This document shows, piece by piece, positions 11,577 to 23,271 of a stretch of 64,000 nucleotides of DNA. How positions within the stretch are numbered: the stretch's first letter is position 1; each line of letters opens with the position of its first letter. Source of the stretch: Dipteris shenzhenensis (lineage: Eukaryota; Polypodiophyta; Polypodiopsida; Gleicheniales); NCBI GenBank assembly GCA_047967505.1, contig CM106538.1; one strand, given 5' to 3'. The notes beneath the pieces are model-generated. The model was not told where the DNA came from. It worked only from the letters and a program-made list of their open reading frames with translations, and made no database searches. The translations under genes were made by a program, and so were the position numbers.

Positions 11577-12399
11577 AGGGTGTTTGCTTAGCCCTTATAT
11601 GGGCATTTGCTTGCTCTATATGGACCTTGGCATGTATAGCATTGGATTAGGGGCCTTCATGCTAAGGAGTTCATGTCTCTTGTCCTCGCGGCCACAAGCA
11701 GCATTGTCTGGGACATGTTGATCCTCATGTAGGAGGTAGTGACTTATGATGCCCCTTACCTCCTCATAAGGGCAATAGTTTGGATGTCCGCGATCATGTT
11801 CGTCTCCTCCCAATCATTAGGTAGTTCTTCCACCAATACTTGGTTGACTAGAGTTATACAAGTTAGGGGCGGTTGCGGGCCCAGTATGGGTGGTAGTAAG
11901 GGAGACTGTTGTGCCCTATATTGCCCTAGATTGGCTAGAGGGGCTCCTTGTGCATTCATCAGAATGGGTGGGACCATCATGGCTAATTGGAGTCTTGGCT
12001 GCTGATAGATCGGTTGGGGAAGGACCTTCAAAAATTGGCATTGGGAGGTGTTGTGGTTTTCCCATCTATTGCAGTGTGCACAGTAGAGGGCTTACCTTGC
12101 CCTGAGGCAGGGACACTCATTGGAGGGGTGATTGCTGCCGTTGCATAATTCGCACCAAATATTGTCCCTCCTAGGGAATAAGTGGGGGTTACTCAGTGTT
12201 TCCTCGGACGCTCCTGACTTCCACTACTAGCCCAACTAATTTAGTAGGTTAGAGACCCAACTCGCTTATATCCAAACCCTTAGGTTTGTTGTTCTCCTTC
12301 TTGGTAGGCTCTGTACTAGAAGACCTTATCGATTGTGATACCTCGGATGGAGTTGTAGTTTGGTCCTAGGCAACCTTATCCATCATATTATCACTTATA

Positions 12400-13060
12400 T
12401 GGATGGATACCTTGTTGTAGAGTTTGAAAGAAGTGGGATTCATAACCATTAAGTGGTCATGTAGCTTTGAGTCTGCCAATCCAATGAGCAAGCATGGCAA
12501 CAATCATTCGTCGCCTCTCATGCAGTTTGCAAGGAATTGAGGTGTTTGATCCTAGCAATGTAATCTCAGAGGGATTCCTTATCATTCTATTTCACCTCAT
12601 ATAACTGATTAATCGAGCTCCACTTATGACCATTGGGGGCAAATCCTACGATGAAGGCCTTCCGTAACATCTCCCAACTGACTTTCTTTTCTGGACTGAG
12701 GGCCTTGTACCATTGGCTTGCCTTACCATCCAAATGCATTAGTCATTTCCAGATCTTCGAGAGCACTAAATACTTCATAGATTTTCTCGAATCGCTCCAC
12801 ATGGGAGATTGGATATCCTTCCTAAAGAAATTTAGTTAACAATTTGGAGATGGCTATGGGTCGGCTCCTTGAGGGATTGGTGACCCCTGCTGAGAATACA
12901 GATGTCGCCAAGGGTGGGGTGGCCCCCCTTCCTAGAGCATTCACCAATCCGCATTGCCTCATCCGATAACACCATTTGGGAAGCTTGTGGAGGCAGCGTT
13001 GTTGTGGGCCTAATGGGTCATAGAGGTGGGCCTCAAGCCTTGCACGGGTGGTGGGATCCA
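12400..13060 (-). pseudogene. Gypsy gag capsid region
   Basis: On the minus strand near 12745-12600 the reading DGKASQWYKALSPEKKVSWE followed by LRKAFIVGFAP is the conserved core of the Retrotrans_gag capsid domain. Stops interrupt it. It lies upstream, in the element's sense, of the zinc fingers and protease, so the order gag, knuckle, protease, integrase is kept. Confidence 0.75.
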
Positions 13061-14798
13061 TTATGTTACCGGTACCAACGTTGGGGCTGTAAAGCCTACT
13101 CCCCTGTACATCAGAGCTGCAGCTGTGGGATTAAACTATCAACCTCCAAGAGGAAGCAGGATACCAGACATCTGCATGGATGTTCCTTGCATTGGTCAGT
13201 AAGGTGGAGCTTGCGGGGCCACATAGTGGGCGATTATTGTGGGCGGTTGGAAGGTCGAAAGTTCATAAGAGTTTCCCCATTGGAAGTCTTGTGTGTTTCC
13301 TCAGCCAGGGTTTTGCTCTACAAAGTCCCTCATCCATGGTTATTCACCCTCCATGTGCTCAGGGTCAGGGTGCCCTTTGAATACTTTGGGTCCTGAGTCC
13401 ACAAAGGCGGCCTCAATCCCTTTCCCTACCTGTGGCTCAAGCACTGGTTGTCATCGCTGGCCCCCCCTTTTTGTGGACATACACGGGTTCTCCATTTTTT
13501 CTAAATCTGTTCGGCCCAACTGTCCAAACATGTTGGATATCGTACATCCTAACTTGGAGGCTATGAAAGGAGCAACAAAATGAGGTGGAGCTAGGCCAGT
13601 ATATGGGGCTTCAGAAGCCCTCGGGCTAGCGGCGTCCTGCATTTCTTCGTTCAAGCTCTCGATCTCATCGGAGCTAGATGGGTCCTCACATCAAGGCCCT
13701 AACATGAAGTAAGAGCTGGGAATTGAGCTCCCTATTGGAGCTAACCGCAAACTTGGGCGAAAGGTGGGCTATGCGTACTTTGAAATACTATCCTTGAGCA
13801 CGGGTTCCTTTGACAAAATTCTTCCAGACCTCAATTCCATGTATGAGGTCTCTATGGAGGTGCACCTACGTTAAATTCAATTTTTACAAAGAATCTGTTC
13901 CCAGAGCTAAGCCATGGCGTGGGGATAGACTTATGGCGACAGTCAGCAGGTTAGATTTACGATGAGCTCAAGGCCACGGGTGTAGGGATAGCAGTTCGCA
14001 CATGTTGGTGGGTTAGGGTGAGATGGGTATGAAAAAGGTCGTTGGAATAGTGTTAAAGCAACGCACGACGGGATGATCAAGTAAAGGGGATGTGAGTAAG
14101 GCAACTGTCGGAGGTTAGCTGTAAAAGACGATATGGTGTGGGGATAGACTAAAGGCAACAGTCGGTGGGTTAGTTGCCTCAGAGGGATACCAGGATGGCA
14201 ACGGTCGTAGAGTTAACAGTATGGCAACGGATCATGGGAATAGGCTCAAGGCCACGGGTAGCAGTCCCCGACACATCATAAATAAGGCAGTGGATTAGGT
14301 GATTAACAAGAGCCAGGTCGTGGGGATAGAGCTAAGGTGATGATGGGTCATGGGGACAGAAAGCTAAAGCAATGGGTCATGGAGATAGAAACTCACAGTG
14401 TCACCTATTCTACCTATTCAATCCAAAAAACAACATTTGAATGACAAATGAGATGTTTTGCAGAATGTGACAGATTCTCCTTCCAAACAAATTTTAAATT
14501 CACTCAAAGCATTGCTTTTGTGTGTTTTTGTTGGAATTTGCTATCACATACACCTTGGCAAACCTCTAAACTATCTTCCTATCAATTCAAAATGGTGAAA
14601 ACATAAAAAACAAGCTTCACATGATCCAAAATGCTTTACAAAAAGAAAATGACAGCTTCATCTTTTTCCGTCCAAAACTCACACTTCTTCACTCATTCCT
14701 CTCCTACCACTCCACTACCAATGCTCCTGGTTAAGCTTGAAGTAATGAGGGGTCCATGATGAGAGAAGGCAAGTACAATGCAAAAGCATACCTTGGAC
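13061..14798 (-). other. Gypsy gag N-terminal and leader region, no intact gene
   Basis: No recognisable domain is visible. The part at 13920-14400 is built from diverged repeats: GGGGATAGACT near 13920 and 14138 with the following AGTC(A/G)G(C/T)(A/G)GGTTAG, and CAAGGCCACGGGT near 13970 and 14245. It probably represents the untranslated leader of the decayed gypsy element. Confidence 0.55.
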
Positions 14799-14818
14799 TC
14801 CCCGACAACAACGCGCCA
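14799..14818 (-). other. Primer-binding site, tRNA-Asp type
   Basis: The minus strand reads TGGCGCGTTGTTGTCGGGGA, differing by a small insertion from the TGGCGCCGTTGTCGGGGA primer site used by Tat/Athila-like plant gypsy elements. It marks the start of the internal region of the element whose remains run left to about 9216. Confidence 0.65.
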
Positions 14819-14824
14819 AAGATT

Positions 14825-15518
14825 TGGTCTCAACGGTCACTCATATGTCATGGGGATCTTGAAGGAATGCTGATGGATCCTCCACTCCAAGCTACTCCTT
14901 GTGAGAGAAATGCAAAGCACGAGTAGTCCACATGTGTCACTCAAGCGGCTCTCGGATTGTTGCAATGTGTTTCCACGAGAGAAAGAGGGAAAGGGGAGAT
15001 GGGAGAAGAGAGGGAGAAGGGGAGGAGAAGAGGAGAAGGAAGGGGGATGGAGTGGCAAACACAAAGGCACTACAAGGGAAATAAGAGAATACCCAAAGAC
15101 ACTCTTGAAAGAGAAGAGGGAGCTTGTATTCCAAACTTGTGCATACAACAATGAAGACCAAAGTCAACCATTTGGCCTTTTATACAAGTCACCTTTTGAA
15201 GGGGGGCCAACCCTTTTCCTTATACCACTCTCACTTGTCTCTCTTTTGTTACAATCACTTGGGCCCATATGGTGCCAAGGCATTCTCCCAACCTTTTCTT
15301 TGTCTTCAAATGGCTCTTGTGTTATCCTTGCCAATTTGGATGATCCCGGCAACTAGTTATGTCCTAAGCCATTCGAGGCTTAAAACCAGAAGGACTAGAC
15401 CGCTACTAGCCCATTTGCGGCTCAAAACCCATAGGACCGGATTGATGCTAAGCCATTTGTGGCTCAAAATCCATAGGGCCAGATCCGCCATTGTGCTCCA
15501 TGGCTATGGCTGTTAACA
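14825..15518 (-). mobile_element. Probable 5' LTR of the decayed gypsy element
   Basis: The left edge (TGG at 14825) sits seven bases from the primer site. A minus-strand TATA box, TATAAAAGGCC, lies at about 15175-15185, appropriately placed for an LTR promoter. The right edge is uncertain; TGTTAACAGCC on the minus strand ending at 15518 is one candidate. The 3' LTR was not found. The upper part contains a 42-bp tandem repeat. Confidence 0.45.
15365..15490. repeat. Three tandem 42-bp repeats
   Basis: Units start at 15365, 15407 and 15449. Each has the pattern TA(A/G)(G/C)CCATT(C/T)G(A/C/T)GGCT(T/C)AAAA followed by a GGACTAGAC/GGACCGGAT-like tail. They lie in the presumed U3 part of a gypsy LTR, where tandem enhancer-like repeats are common. 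Whether they act as enhancers is unknown. Confidence 0.85.
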
Positions 15519-17154
15519 TAATTGCTTCAACCAAGGTTGTTTATTGGTCAATCTTCGGGCTTGCACACAAGTGGTGGTACCGCAACATTGGCAGGTCTAA
15601 CATAACAGTTACATTGGAGCTCTCTTGGTTAGGGGATGAGTTGGCTCTTTGTGGATTTTGGCACCCCTTGAGTCTCCACATAGTCAGAAGGGGTCAAGAT
15701 GATGGAGAGGATCGGTCAAGAAGGAGCCCAAAGAATCTAAATGATAGATAAAGGTTTTGAACCCCTAGGTAGTTTGACTCAGTCTATAAAAGGAGGATCT
15801 GATTGATGATTTGGCTTTCCATCTACTCTCGATTCTCAATGACTCATCGCTCTTGTAATTTGTAAAAATCACTCTTGTCATTTGTACTCTCATTACTCTA
15901 TAAACCCATTGTACTCATTACTCTTGTTATTTTATTACATAATCTTTATTGCAAGCTTCCTTAGGTTGATCAACCGTTTAATGAGCTTGAAGAATGAACA
16001 TAAATTTGTATGGACTATGGAATGTCAAACTAGCATTAAGGATTAATTAGTCATGTGTAGGGTGGTTGGTCTCTAGCATTTGTAAAGACTTATTTGCATC
16101 ATCTATGTTCACACACTTGCCATCCAAGAGTGGCATTTGCACCCACTAATAGCCAACTATAGTAGCATGGGATCAATCCACCTTTTCTAGGGATGCCATA
16201 TAGGCACATACATCTACAAGGCAAATAAAGGTAGTATCATTTATCTCGAGACCAAGACCTGCATTTGAACAAACAATTGCAAGGAGTCCTTGCCATGCCA
16301 ATTCAAGGAAAAGGCAACAATCATAACATTCAAAAGACCACATTATGTAGTTGTATAAATAGGCACATGATTTGGTTTATGTCCACAGAGGATGCTGACT
16401 ATCCACCCTATTACTACAATTCAAGCAACATGACCTGCCTCTTTGTCTCCACTAAAGACATAAGGTAATATTTAATTATTATATGGTTACTTTTCGTATT
16501 GGCCCCCCCAAAAAAGGATAGAGACCCAATCATTGCCATTACAATGCCATATGAACATAATAAAAATGATGTGGTTGGCATTTGTGTTTGGATATCATCC
16601 AAATCACGTCATAACCCACAAAAATTATGGATATGTGTGATTTCCCTTTTAGTCCTTATAATCTTAGAATACATATAGTTTATGCATAGTGGTGCACCAT
16701 TTTATGTGCCACTATTAAGTGGTTGTCTATGATAACCTTCAAACTTGTGATACTATTAACCCAATAATAGCCTCCTTTGAGCCATTGCAATCCCTTAGGA
16801 GCATTCATCATAGAAATGCCTAATATACCTCGGGTTTGCATATGGGGCATACCATTTCATGATCTCCTACAAAATTTATGGATATTTAGTGAATATATGT
16901 TCACAATTGTACCATGCTCTTTGCCTACTGGGGAATGCACTATACCCAACAAGTGTGTGTCTTGACTTAAAAGCCGTCACACTTTTGGAGCATGGTTTAC
17001 CAAGTAATGTAGCCCCTCTACTAAAAATCTAGAATATGTCCCCTAGGTGTGTTGTTTTCATTCATAGCCATCGAAATTTTGGAACATGTATACATAAGTT
17101 AGAGTGTATGTACTCAATCTAGTATCCAATACCACAAAATGAGCAAAACATGTG

Positions 17155-17346
17155 TTTTTGTGTGCCCGCATGTGCATGTGCATGTGCATGTGTGTGCGTG
17201 CGTGTGCGTGCGTGTGCGTGCATGTGCATGTGGGGGGGTGTGTGTGTGTGCGCGCACGCGCTTGTGCATGCGCGTGCGCTTGTGTGTGCATGTGCGTGTG
17301 CGTGTGCGTGTGTGTGTGCATGTGCATGTGTGCGTCTGTGTGTGTG
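17155..17346. repeat. GTGTGC/GTGCAT-rich microsatellite
   Basis: About 190 bp of alternating purine-pyrimidine TG/CG repeats with GTGCAT interruptions and a short G run at 17232. All open frames in it (Cys-Val or His-Thr rich) are artefacts. Alternating TG/CG can adopt Z-DNA. Confidence 0.95.
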
Positions 17347-17934
17347 AAGAAGTATGTATGGTGATCAATGCACAAAAGGATAGAAGAGTTGTGTCTCTTT
17401 AATAAAATAAAGGCATGAAACTTAGAGGTCCTTATCATGGATCCTTTATTATCCTTCAAATAAAATGTGGAAAGTCATGAATCCATATTTCTAAAGCTTG
17501 GGTTAACATGCAAAAGGTTAGGCCAAATAAAGTAAAGGTTTAGTAATCAAAAAGTTAAGTCCCATTACTAGTAAAGGTTTGATAATCAAATAAGTAATGA
17601 AGCCTTTTATAAATATTTTTCTAAAAAAATCATGAGCGTGCAAGAACATAAAACGTGACTCTCTATTCTTTCAACTTTACCAAGTAATATAAAGCTCATA
17701 AGAGCAAGGAGAACACAAGTTTATTTCATCTAAATAATTGTCATAACATAATTAATCAAAATTTATTACGCCACAAACCCAATCCTGGGAAAATTGTAAT
17801 ATACTTTTTAAAAAAGAAAAGGTTTTCATTAAAGAAAACCCCCAAAAAAACATATTTGGTTCATGTCAATTATTGAACCATGTAACCAACAAATATTTGG
17901 TAGAAATGCTTTTTTAAACATTAAAGAAATCTCT

Positions 17935-17967
17935 CTCTGTGTGTGTGTGTGTCTCTCTCTCTCTCTG
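17935..17967. repeat. CT/GT microsatellite
   Basis: A short CTCTCTGTGTGTGTGT run followed by CTCTCTCT. No associated feature is seen. Confidence 0.9.
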
Positions 17968-18109
17968 TGGCCTTTTCTAGTACTTGGACCACTTTCTTGG
18001 CTAATTGACTATCATGATTAGGTTTGTATTGGTCTCCTTGGTCGAGATGCCACAACATAGAGACACCGTGGTGAAACACATCAGCATGCAGGAGGTCAAT
18101 AGTCACATA

Positions 18110-18235
18110 AGACAAAGCTAGACGAGACACAGGAAACAAAGCTAGATTGGATAGGAGACAAAGCTAGACCAGATAGGAGGCAATACAAAATTGTACAGAG
18201 ATAGATCAGACGGTGACATGAGATAAAGCTAGACC
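18110..18235. repeat. Short interspersed repeats of ACAAAGCTAGA
   Basis: The word ACAAAGCTAGA, or a one-base variant, recurs near 18112, 18137, 18160 and 18221 with AGATAGGAGGC/AGATTGGATAGGAG between copies, forming an irregular tandem array with a period of about 24 bp. No gene or element end is associated. Confidence 0.6.
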
Positions 18236-18775
18236 AAACACATTGGCATGTTAGACTTCTACACATTCAAGGCGGCACCAGGACACAAAGGAGTGGAAGG
18301 AGGAGTAGCTAATTGATATGAGGGTAGATGGATTAGCGGGAGACGTAACAAGGAGTTGTGGTAGCAGAGCCACAAAGACCATGCACAGAGAAGAGATTGA
18401 CCAAAGCATGCATGATGGAGGCCCAACTTATCCTAGATCTACTCAAAGGGGACCGTCAGAGTCGAGATGCCACTCTTGACATGGTCCATTAGATGAGCAT
18501 CAGATATAGAGATCAAGGAGGCCACACCCCCCGTGCCATAGCAAGAGATGACCTGATAAAGACAAGGACAAGATATCTTCATATCCCATCAGAGGACTAC
18601 CATGGCACCAGGATCGTAGTTGAATATATCTCCACTTTCTCACAAAATTTTTGAGCTTTAAGTTCTAGTACTTGAGTTTCAAAGTATAGCACTACTTAGC
18701 TTGTATGGGATACTATTTTGATTTTACCTTGTCCCATTGGCCCATGAGGCAAGCCTAGGTCTCTTTTGAAGATGT

Positions 18776-18778
<3 letters not shown>

Positions 18779-18817
<39 letters not shown>
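18779..18817. repeat. (CT)n microsatellite
   Basis: About 19 CT units in a row, in non-coding sequence. Confidence 0.95.
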
Positions 18818-18820
<3 letters not shown>

Positions 18821-19227
18821 AGAGTCTTGGAGAGGCTAGTTGGACTGAACTAGTAAATCGCAATAGTGGATAGTATAGTTGAGAGGATTGTCCTCATATC
18901 ATCGTGTCATGTAAAGCACCACCACAATTGCTCAGAGGTAAGAAGATATCTTGGAGCAAATAGCTATAATGCTATAAAAAGTGAGATTCAACTCTTGAAG
19001 GCACCCGAGTGTGGGATGGGCAACATGTCTCTTTTTATACTCTATTTGCTATTACTTGCTCCTTTGAAAACCTTGTATTGAATCTCGTGAAATTAGCAAT
19101 TCGATGTGAATGAGATGTGAGCTTGTAAATTTATTAACAATAAATAACAAGAATTACAAAAACCATTAGTGCTTTAATGAACATAATTAGTTTAAATCAT
19201 ATTTTGCAAGCAGATATGACTATCGTT

Positions 19228-19505
19228 TAAATTTTGTTTTGGTTCTTCTTTGGAAATCTTACATCAAATTTCAAGGAAATTTGATATTTGAGGTTGCACG
19301 AGATATGTGCTTGTCTTCCCAATAGTTCACCTTCTCTTTCCAATATTCCACATTCTCATCCTCATTTGAATTTTGTTTTGGTTCTTCTTTGAGAATCTTA
19401 CATCAGATTTCAAGAGAATTTGATATTTGAGGCTGCATGAGATATGTACTTATCTGCCCAATAGTTCGCCTTCTCTTTCCAATATTCCACATTCTCATTC
19501 TCTCC
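19228..19505. repeat. Tandem duplication of 139 bp
   Basis: ATTTTGTTTTGGTTCTTCTTT starts at 19231 and again at 19370; the sequence that follows is alike for the whole unit, including the block TCTCTTTCCAATATTCCACA. The copies differ at several positions, so the duplication is not very recent. It includes part of the coiled-coil reading frame described next. Confidence 0.9.
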
Positions 19506-19860
19506 TTGTGCTCCACCGTGGCTGCTCTCGGTCCGATCTTGATACTTTTCACTCTCTTCCTGAGTGGAATCCTTCCTGTCTTTAAAGCTCTCTTGTAGCT
19601 CCTGCATCACCGCCGTAATGGGTGCATTGTCCCTTCTCAGTTGAGCTATAATATCATCTTTCCCAATATTCAATGCGTTCTATATCTTGCAGAACTTTTG
19701 GTAAAGAGCTTCCTTTTCCGCTCTCCAAGCATCAAGTTGTTCTGCTAGATTGGCCTCTGCTTGGTTATCATCCGTTCTACTGTCTTCAAGCTGTCGCTGC
19801 AGGTACTTGACCTGCCTCTCTGCATCTTCTTGTCTCTGGCTTTCCTTCGGAGCTACTCTA
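19410..19860 (-). pseudogene. Coiled-coil fragment, possibly retroelement gag
   Basis: The minus-strand reading is rich in charged heptad-like sequence (EANLAEQLDAWRAEKEALYQ upstream of a stop at 19680, then GKDDIIAQLRRDNAPI and EYWKEKANYWADKY). It predicts a coiled coil. Similar segments precede the capsid in some plant gypsy elements, but no capsid or zinc knuckle is seen here, so the assignment is tentative. Confidence 0.35.
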
Positions 19861-20105
19861 TGACTCTACTAGTCCACGGGTAGTAAGTGGGTTGGGGTTG
19901 TGGGTTCACCACCTTGTTGATATTGAAATGAGGAGTAGATGTTGGGAGTTACATTGCTTGTAGAAGTGGAATAGCTAGGGGGCACCTACGTTGCCAACCA
20001 TTCTCATTTTAAGCTAGATTACTCTGCAAAATTCAGCTCCTCGTCTTCTTCCACCGTGCAAACTTCAGCTCATCGTCTTCAAAAACCTGCAGCCCATGGC
20101 TTCCC

Positions 20106-20336
20106 ATGGCCTTCTTTACCTTCGGCCCTTCGGTTTCACAGTTCCCAGTTTCAATGGGTGCTCTGCCTCAGAGATTGGAGTACTTGGAATTGGCATTCGC
20201 CGCAACTTCTCTGACCTATTACGGTCTCCTTGTCGCGCTGGGAGCCTCAGTTGTTCTTTCGTACTTGGACTACAGCACGGTCCGGAACCTATTACGGGGG
20301 CACGAAACTGCGTTCCTCGTCGGTTTCTATCAAGTA
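20106..20336 (+). CDS. Possible first exon of an unknown membrane protein
   Basis: An open frame from ATG at 20106 (or in-frame ATG at 20154) contains one strongly hydrophobic segment, SLTYYGLLVALGASVVLSYL, likely a membrane span or signal anchor, followed by DYSTVRNLLRG. It ends at CAA followed by GTAAGT, a perfect plant splice donor at 20337. The stretch is richer in G and C than its AT-rich surroundings, which fits coding sequence. I do not recognise the family. No downstream exon was found, and a retroelement LTR begins at 21078. Confidence 0.4.
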
Positions 20337-21072
20337 AGTTTCCTAAGAGCGCCAATTTAATCGTCTGAGAGCGAAAATAAATCACACGGGACTTATGACC
20401 GAACGCCATCAACGATCGAAATAAGGTTTTTTAAGGAAAACAGTGTTTGAAGTCAATACCAATGCGACGAGTGCAATAAAGATATCTGTGTGCAATTGGA
20501 CAAGTAAAAGCCTCAATTGTTCCATAATGTTTATTTAGAAAGGAAAGTCCAGCAGTGATCGTGGGACGATCGTGACATGAGCAGCAAAAGTCACGCAGGC
20601 TAGAAAGAGCGCCTCGTGAAGGGAAGAAAAATCATGAGGGGGATCGCGTCAACTTCGCAGGGTTGGCCCAAGAAGGCCAGGAGGTTTCTATATCATTCAA
20701 TGTTGTTAATAACGGGATTACGTAAGCTCAGAAATCAAAGGACAGACGTTTACCACTAGGTTGAAGTTCTCGACCCTTGCGATGTCCCTCTTTCTCCTTA
20801 CTGGTGCTTAGATTGTCAAAGGCTCTTGCCAGGTGTCTAACTCATTATCTGAAAGAGGAACTAGTGAGGTTGTTGTGAGAGTGAAAGGAAGAGAATGTCA
20901 AGTAGGTATGAGCTAGAGCAATGAAAGGAGTTACGTGATGGGGAAACACTTACCTTAAACAAAAGTAAAATGAGGGGAGGAATGAGACCGGTGATAGCCA
21001 TCAAAAGGCATGTGAAGATGGGGTGGTGGAAGAAAGGAGGAAAGGCCCAAGGTGCTGTAACAAACGTATGCA
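20337..21072. other. Non-coding, possible intron
   Basis: It follows the GTAAGT donor of the putative exon. No open frame with a recognisable product is visible and no clear acceptor could be paired with it. Confidence 0.4.
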
Positions 21073-21077
21073 TTCCA

Positions 21078-22693
21078 TGTTAGAAATGACCCAACAGAGG
21101 GTACACACAGCGGAAGACTTATAGTAATGCCGAGGAGCTCACACAGTGTGGTGTGGGTGCGGAATCACAAACTTCTTTACTTATGTGCATTCAATAGATG
21201 TGCAGACTCATCAATAGACAATGAACCGGCCAGATAGAGAAACCACCAAAATATATATATTTCCGTCCAGAACTATGGACACGATACAAGAGAGATAGAT
21301 CCAGAGTCCCCCCAATGGTGTGGTCCTCTGATCTTACCGCAAGGTCCTTCTCCTATCTGCTGGCTATCTCTAGACTCGAGTCTGCCTTCTGACCAACTGC
21401 TGCGAGCTGGTCCCGCACAACTTTCACCTTTATCAGATGATCATGCACACTATCACCCTCATTCATATCAAGATTATAAAGCTGATGCTAAAGAGTAATG
21501 ATACGGGCTGTATTATCGGTTTCATACAGCTCCTTCAGTATGGCCCACGCCTCTGAAGACGTCTCTGCCAACTGGATATGAGGAATCACAGCATCTGCTG
21601 TCGTGCCAATAAGCATTGCTAAGGCTTGAGCATCCCTCTCCTCCCATGCACTGAGTTCATCCGCATCTGCTTCAACTAGAACTTCACCTCTTTTGTCCAC
21701 AATGTCCTCCGGCTTCTCCTCGGTCCCAATCACTATCTTCCACAGCTTCCATGCCAACAGATGGCTTCGGATCTTGACTTTCCATCTAGTGTGTTCTTCT
21801 CCACCTTACTGCCTGTGAATCAGCCTAGGTGGGCAGCCCTTGCCAAGCTTTGTCTGCAGCACACAGGTCCCTGTTCCATTGCTCCAACCTGCTTGTGAAT
21901 GACTGCTCCAGAAGGTATGATGATCACAACACCTTGCTGCCCTAGAAGACAGCCAAGGTCCAGCCTCTAGGAACTCAGTCTGCAGCTCACCTTCAACTCT
22001 CCTTCACCCCCAGTGTGAGGCCCAAGGGAGTGGCTCCTGGCTGCTCGTGTCTGCTCCTGAACTGCTGGATAGTTGGATGAATAATGGGGCATGAAGCCCC
22101 TCCTTTTATAGGCCTAGGTGGCCTGTCAAAAACCCGACCAGTCTGTCCCAATCTGGGCCGACTGGACAGACCAGGTTGGCTGGCCCAACCGACCTGGTTG
22201 GCTCAGCCCAACCAGCCCCTATATAAGGGCCCTAGCCAGGCCCTTTTGGGCTGCTGCTAGGCTCCCCTTTGCTGCTGCTGGAGACCCTGCTGCAGGCTGT
22301 ATACCTGCCCATAGACCCTGCCATCTTTCTTCATGCAGGCGCCTTCCTGCTGCAGCATCCTTGCCTCCTGCCAGGCCTTCACCCTCCTGCCAGGCCTTCA
22401 CCAGCCCCGTACAGCCACGTATGCATACCGTACCCTTCCGTACTGCTGCGCCGTCTGTCCTTGCTGGAAATCCCTGCGCAATCAGGCTGCTGCAGGTCCC
22501 TGATGTCCACGTGTCTGCCCTGTACATCAGGAGCTCCACGACTTGCGAGGTACCCTTCTTGCTTTGTGTGAGGAGCTGCCCATGTGGCAGTCCCCCTCCC
22601 TTTCTCTTCTCTGGGCATCTTCTGCCCTAGGTCTCCCCCCCCCACGCTCTCCTCATTTGGGGGCTTACAGATGGGGAGGTGACCATTCCAACA
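21078..22693 (-). mobile_element. LTR-like unit containing a gag fragment
   Basis: Its outer ends match the two LTRs of the copia element at 23277-44302: TGTTAGAAATGACC at the left and GATGGGGAGGTGACCATTCCAACA-like sequence at the right. The flanks TTCCA (21073-21077) and TTCGA (22694-22698) look like a target duplication with one mismatch, as for a solo LTR. Between the shared blocks TATCTCTAGA (about 21365) and CACCTTGCTGCCCTAG (about 21940) lies extra DNA that includes about 400 bp of copia gag. A minus-strand TATA-like CTTATATAGG lies near 22222. Confidence 0.75.
21379..21790 (-). pseudogene. Copia gag fragment inside the LTR-like unit
   Basis: On the minus strand it encodes ETSSEAWAILKELYETDNTA and GEEKPED-like sequence related to the gag at 42593-42980 (which reads DTSIEAWAILKDLYETDNTS). 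Orientation is the same as the LTR. The junction at 21379 has short homology (GAGTCTGCCTTCTGACC in the unit, GAGTCTACCTTCTGACT in the gag), consistent with template switching or end joining. Confidence 0.85.
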
Positions 22694-22698
22694 TTCGA

Positions 22699-23271
22699 TA
22701 GATATCCATTTCTATTTTCCCTCATTTACTTTGTTTACTGATCATTAGTGTGAGTTCTTGTTACAGGATTTCACTCATAGGCTGGTCCTCTCCATCATGA
22801 TGCAAATCCTGTGGATAGTCATAATCAGCTCTACTCACTTCACTTGGCACGGTTTTAGCCATGTTCAGTCACACCATCTTTCTTATGGCGTTGGAACCTT
22901 TCATGAGCGTAGCCACAGCCAACACCCCTTTTTAATGACACACCGTGGTTTGACACCCATTTTGTCCAGAAGCTCTCAAGAATAAGTCGAGGATGTCTTC
23001 TTCATGTGGACCTAATCCTGCACGTCCAATATCTCCAAGAGCTTCTCTGCATCGTTCACGAAACGACAGGTCCATTCGAGAACATTGGTACAATTCTTAG
23101 TTGGAGTCTTTTAAATTTCAAGGCACCAATAGAACCACCCAATTATCCTCGCAAAAGATAGGAACTGACCAAACCCCATAAGGTACCATGGATCTTGGAT
23201 CCTTGTGATTGGTTTGTTAGAAATCAACCAATAGAGGGTACAGCGGAAGACATATGTTGGATCCTTGTGAT
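22699..23271. other. Non-coding spacer between two LTR units
   Basis: No recognised gene. A short plus-strand frame from 22992 (MSSSCGPNPARPISPRAS) has no known match to me. The right end is part of the 62-bp duplication at 23195-23318. Confidence 0.5.

Larger units (their letters stand above)
15519..19227. other. Long AT-rich non-coding stretch
   Basis: No open frame has a recognisable product. A plus-strand TATA-like CTATAAAAGGAGG at about 15783 followed by polyadenylation-like T-rich sequence up to 15950 resembles the end of an old LTR in plus orientation, but no partner was found. Three microsatellites (17155, 17935, 18779) and short repeats of ACAAAGCTAGA at 18110-18235 lie here. Confidence 0.6.

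Noticed and set aside
11739-12105. Plus-strand frames opposite the decayed gypsy gag
   Set aside because: The minus strand carries the recognisable gag and zinc-finger order; these are shadows.
15783-15960. TATA-like CTATAAAAGG with downstream T-rich sequence as a gene promoter
   Set aside because: No gene follows on the plus strand. It looks more like the end of an old LTR, but no partner was found, so it is only mentioned in the spacer entry.
17114-17459. Long His-Thr and Cys-Val open frames on both strands
   Set aside because: They are translations of a TG/CG microsatellite in every frame.
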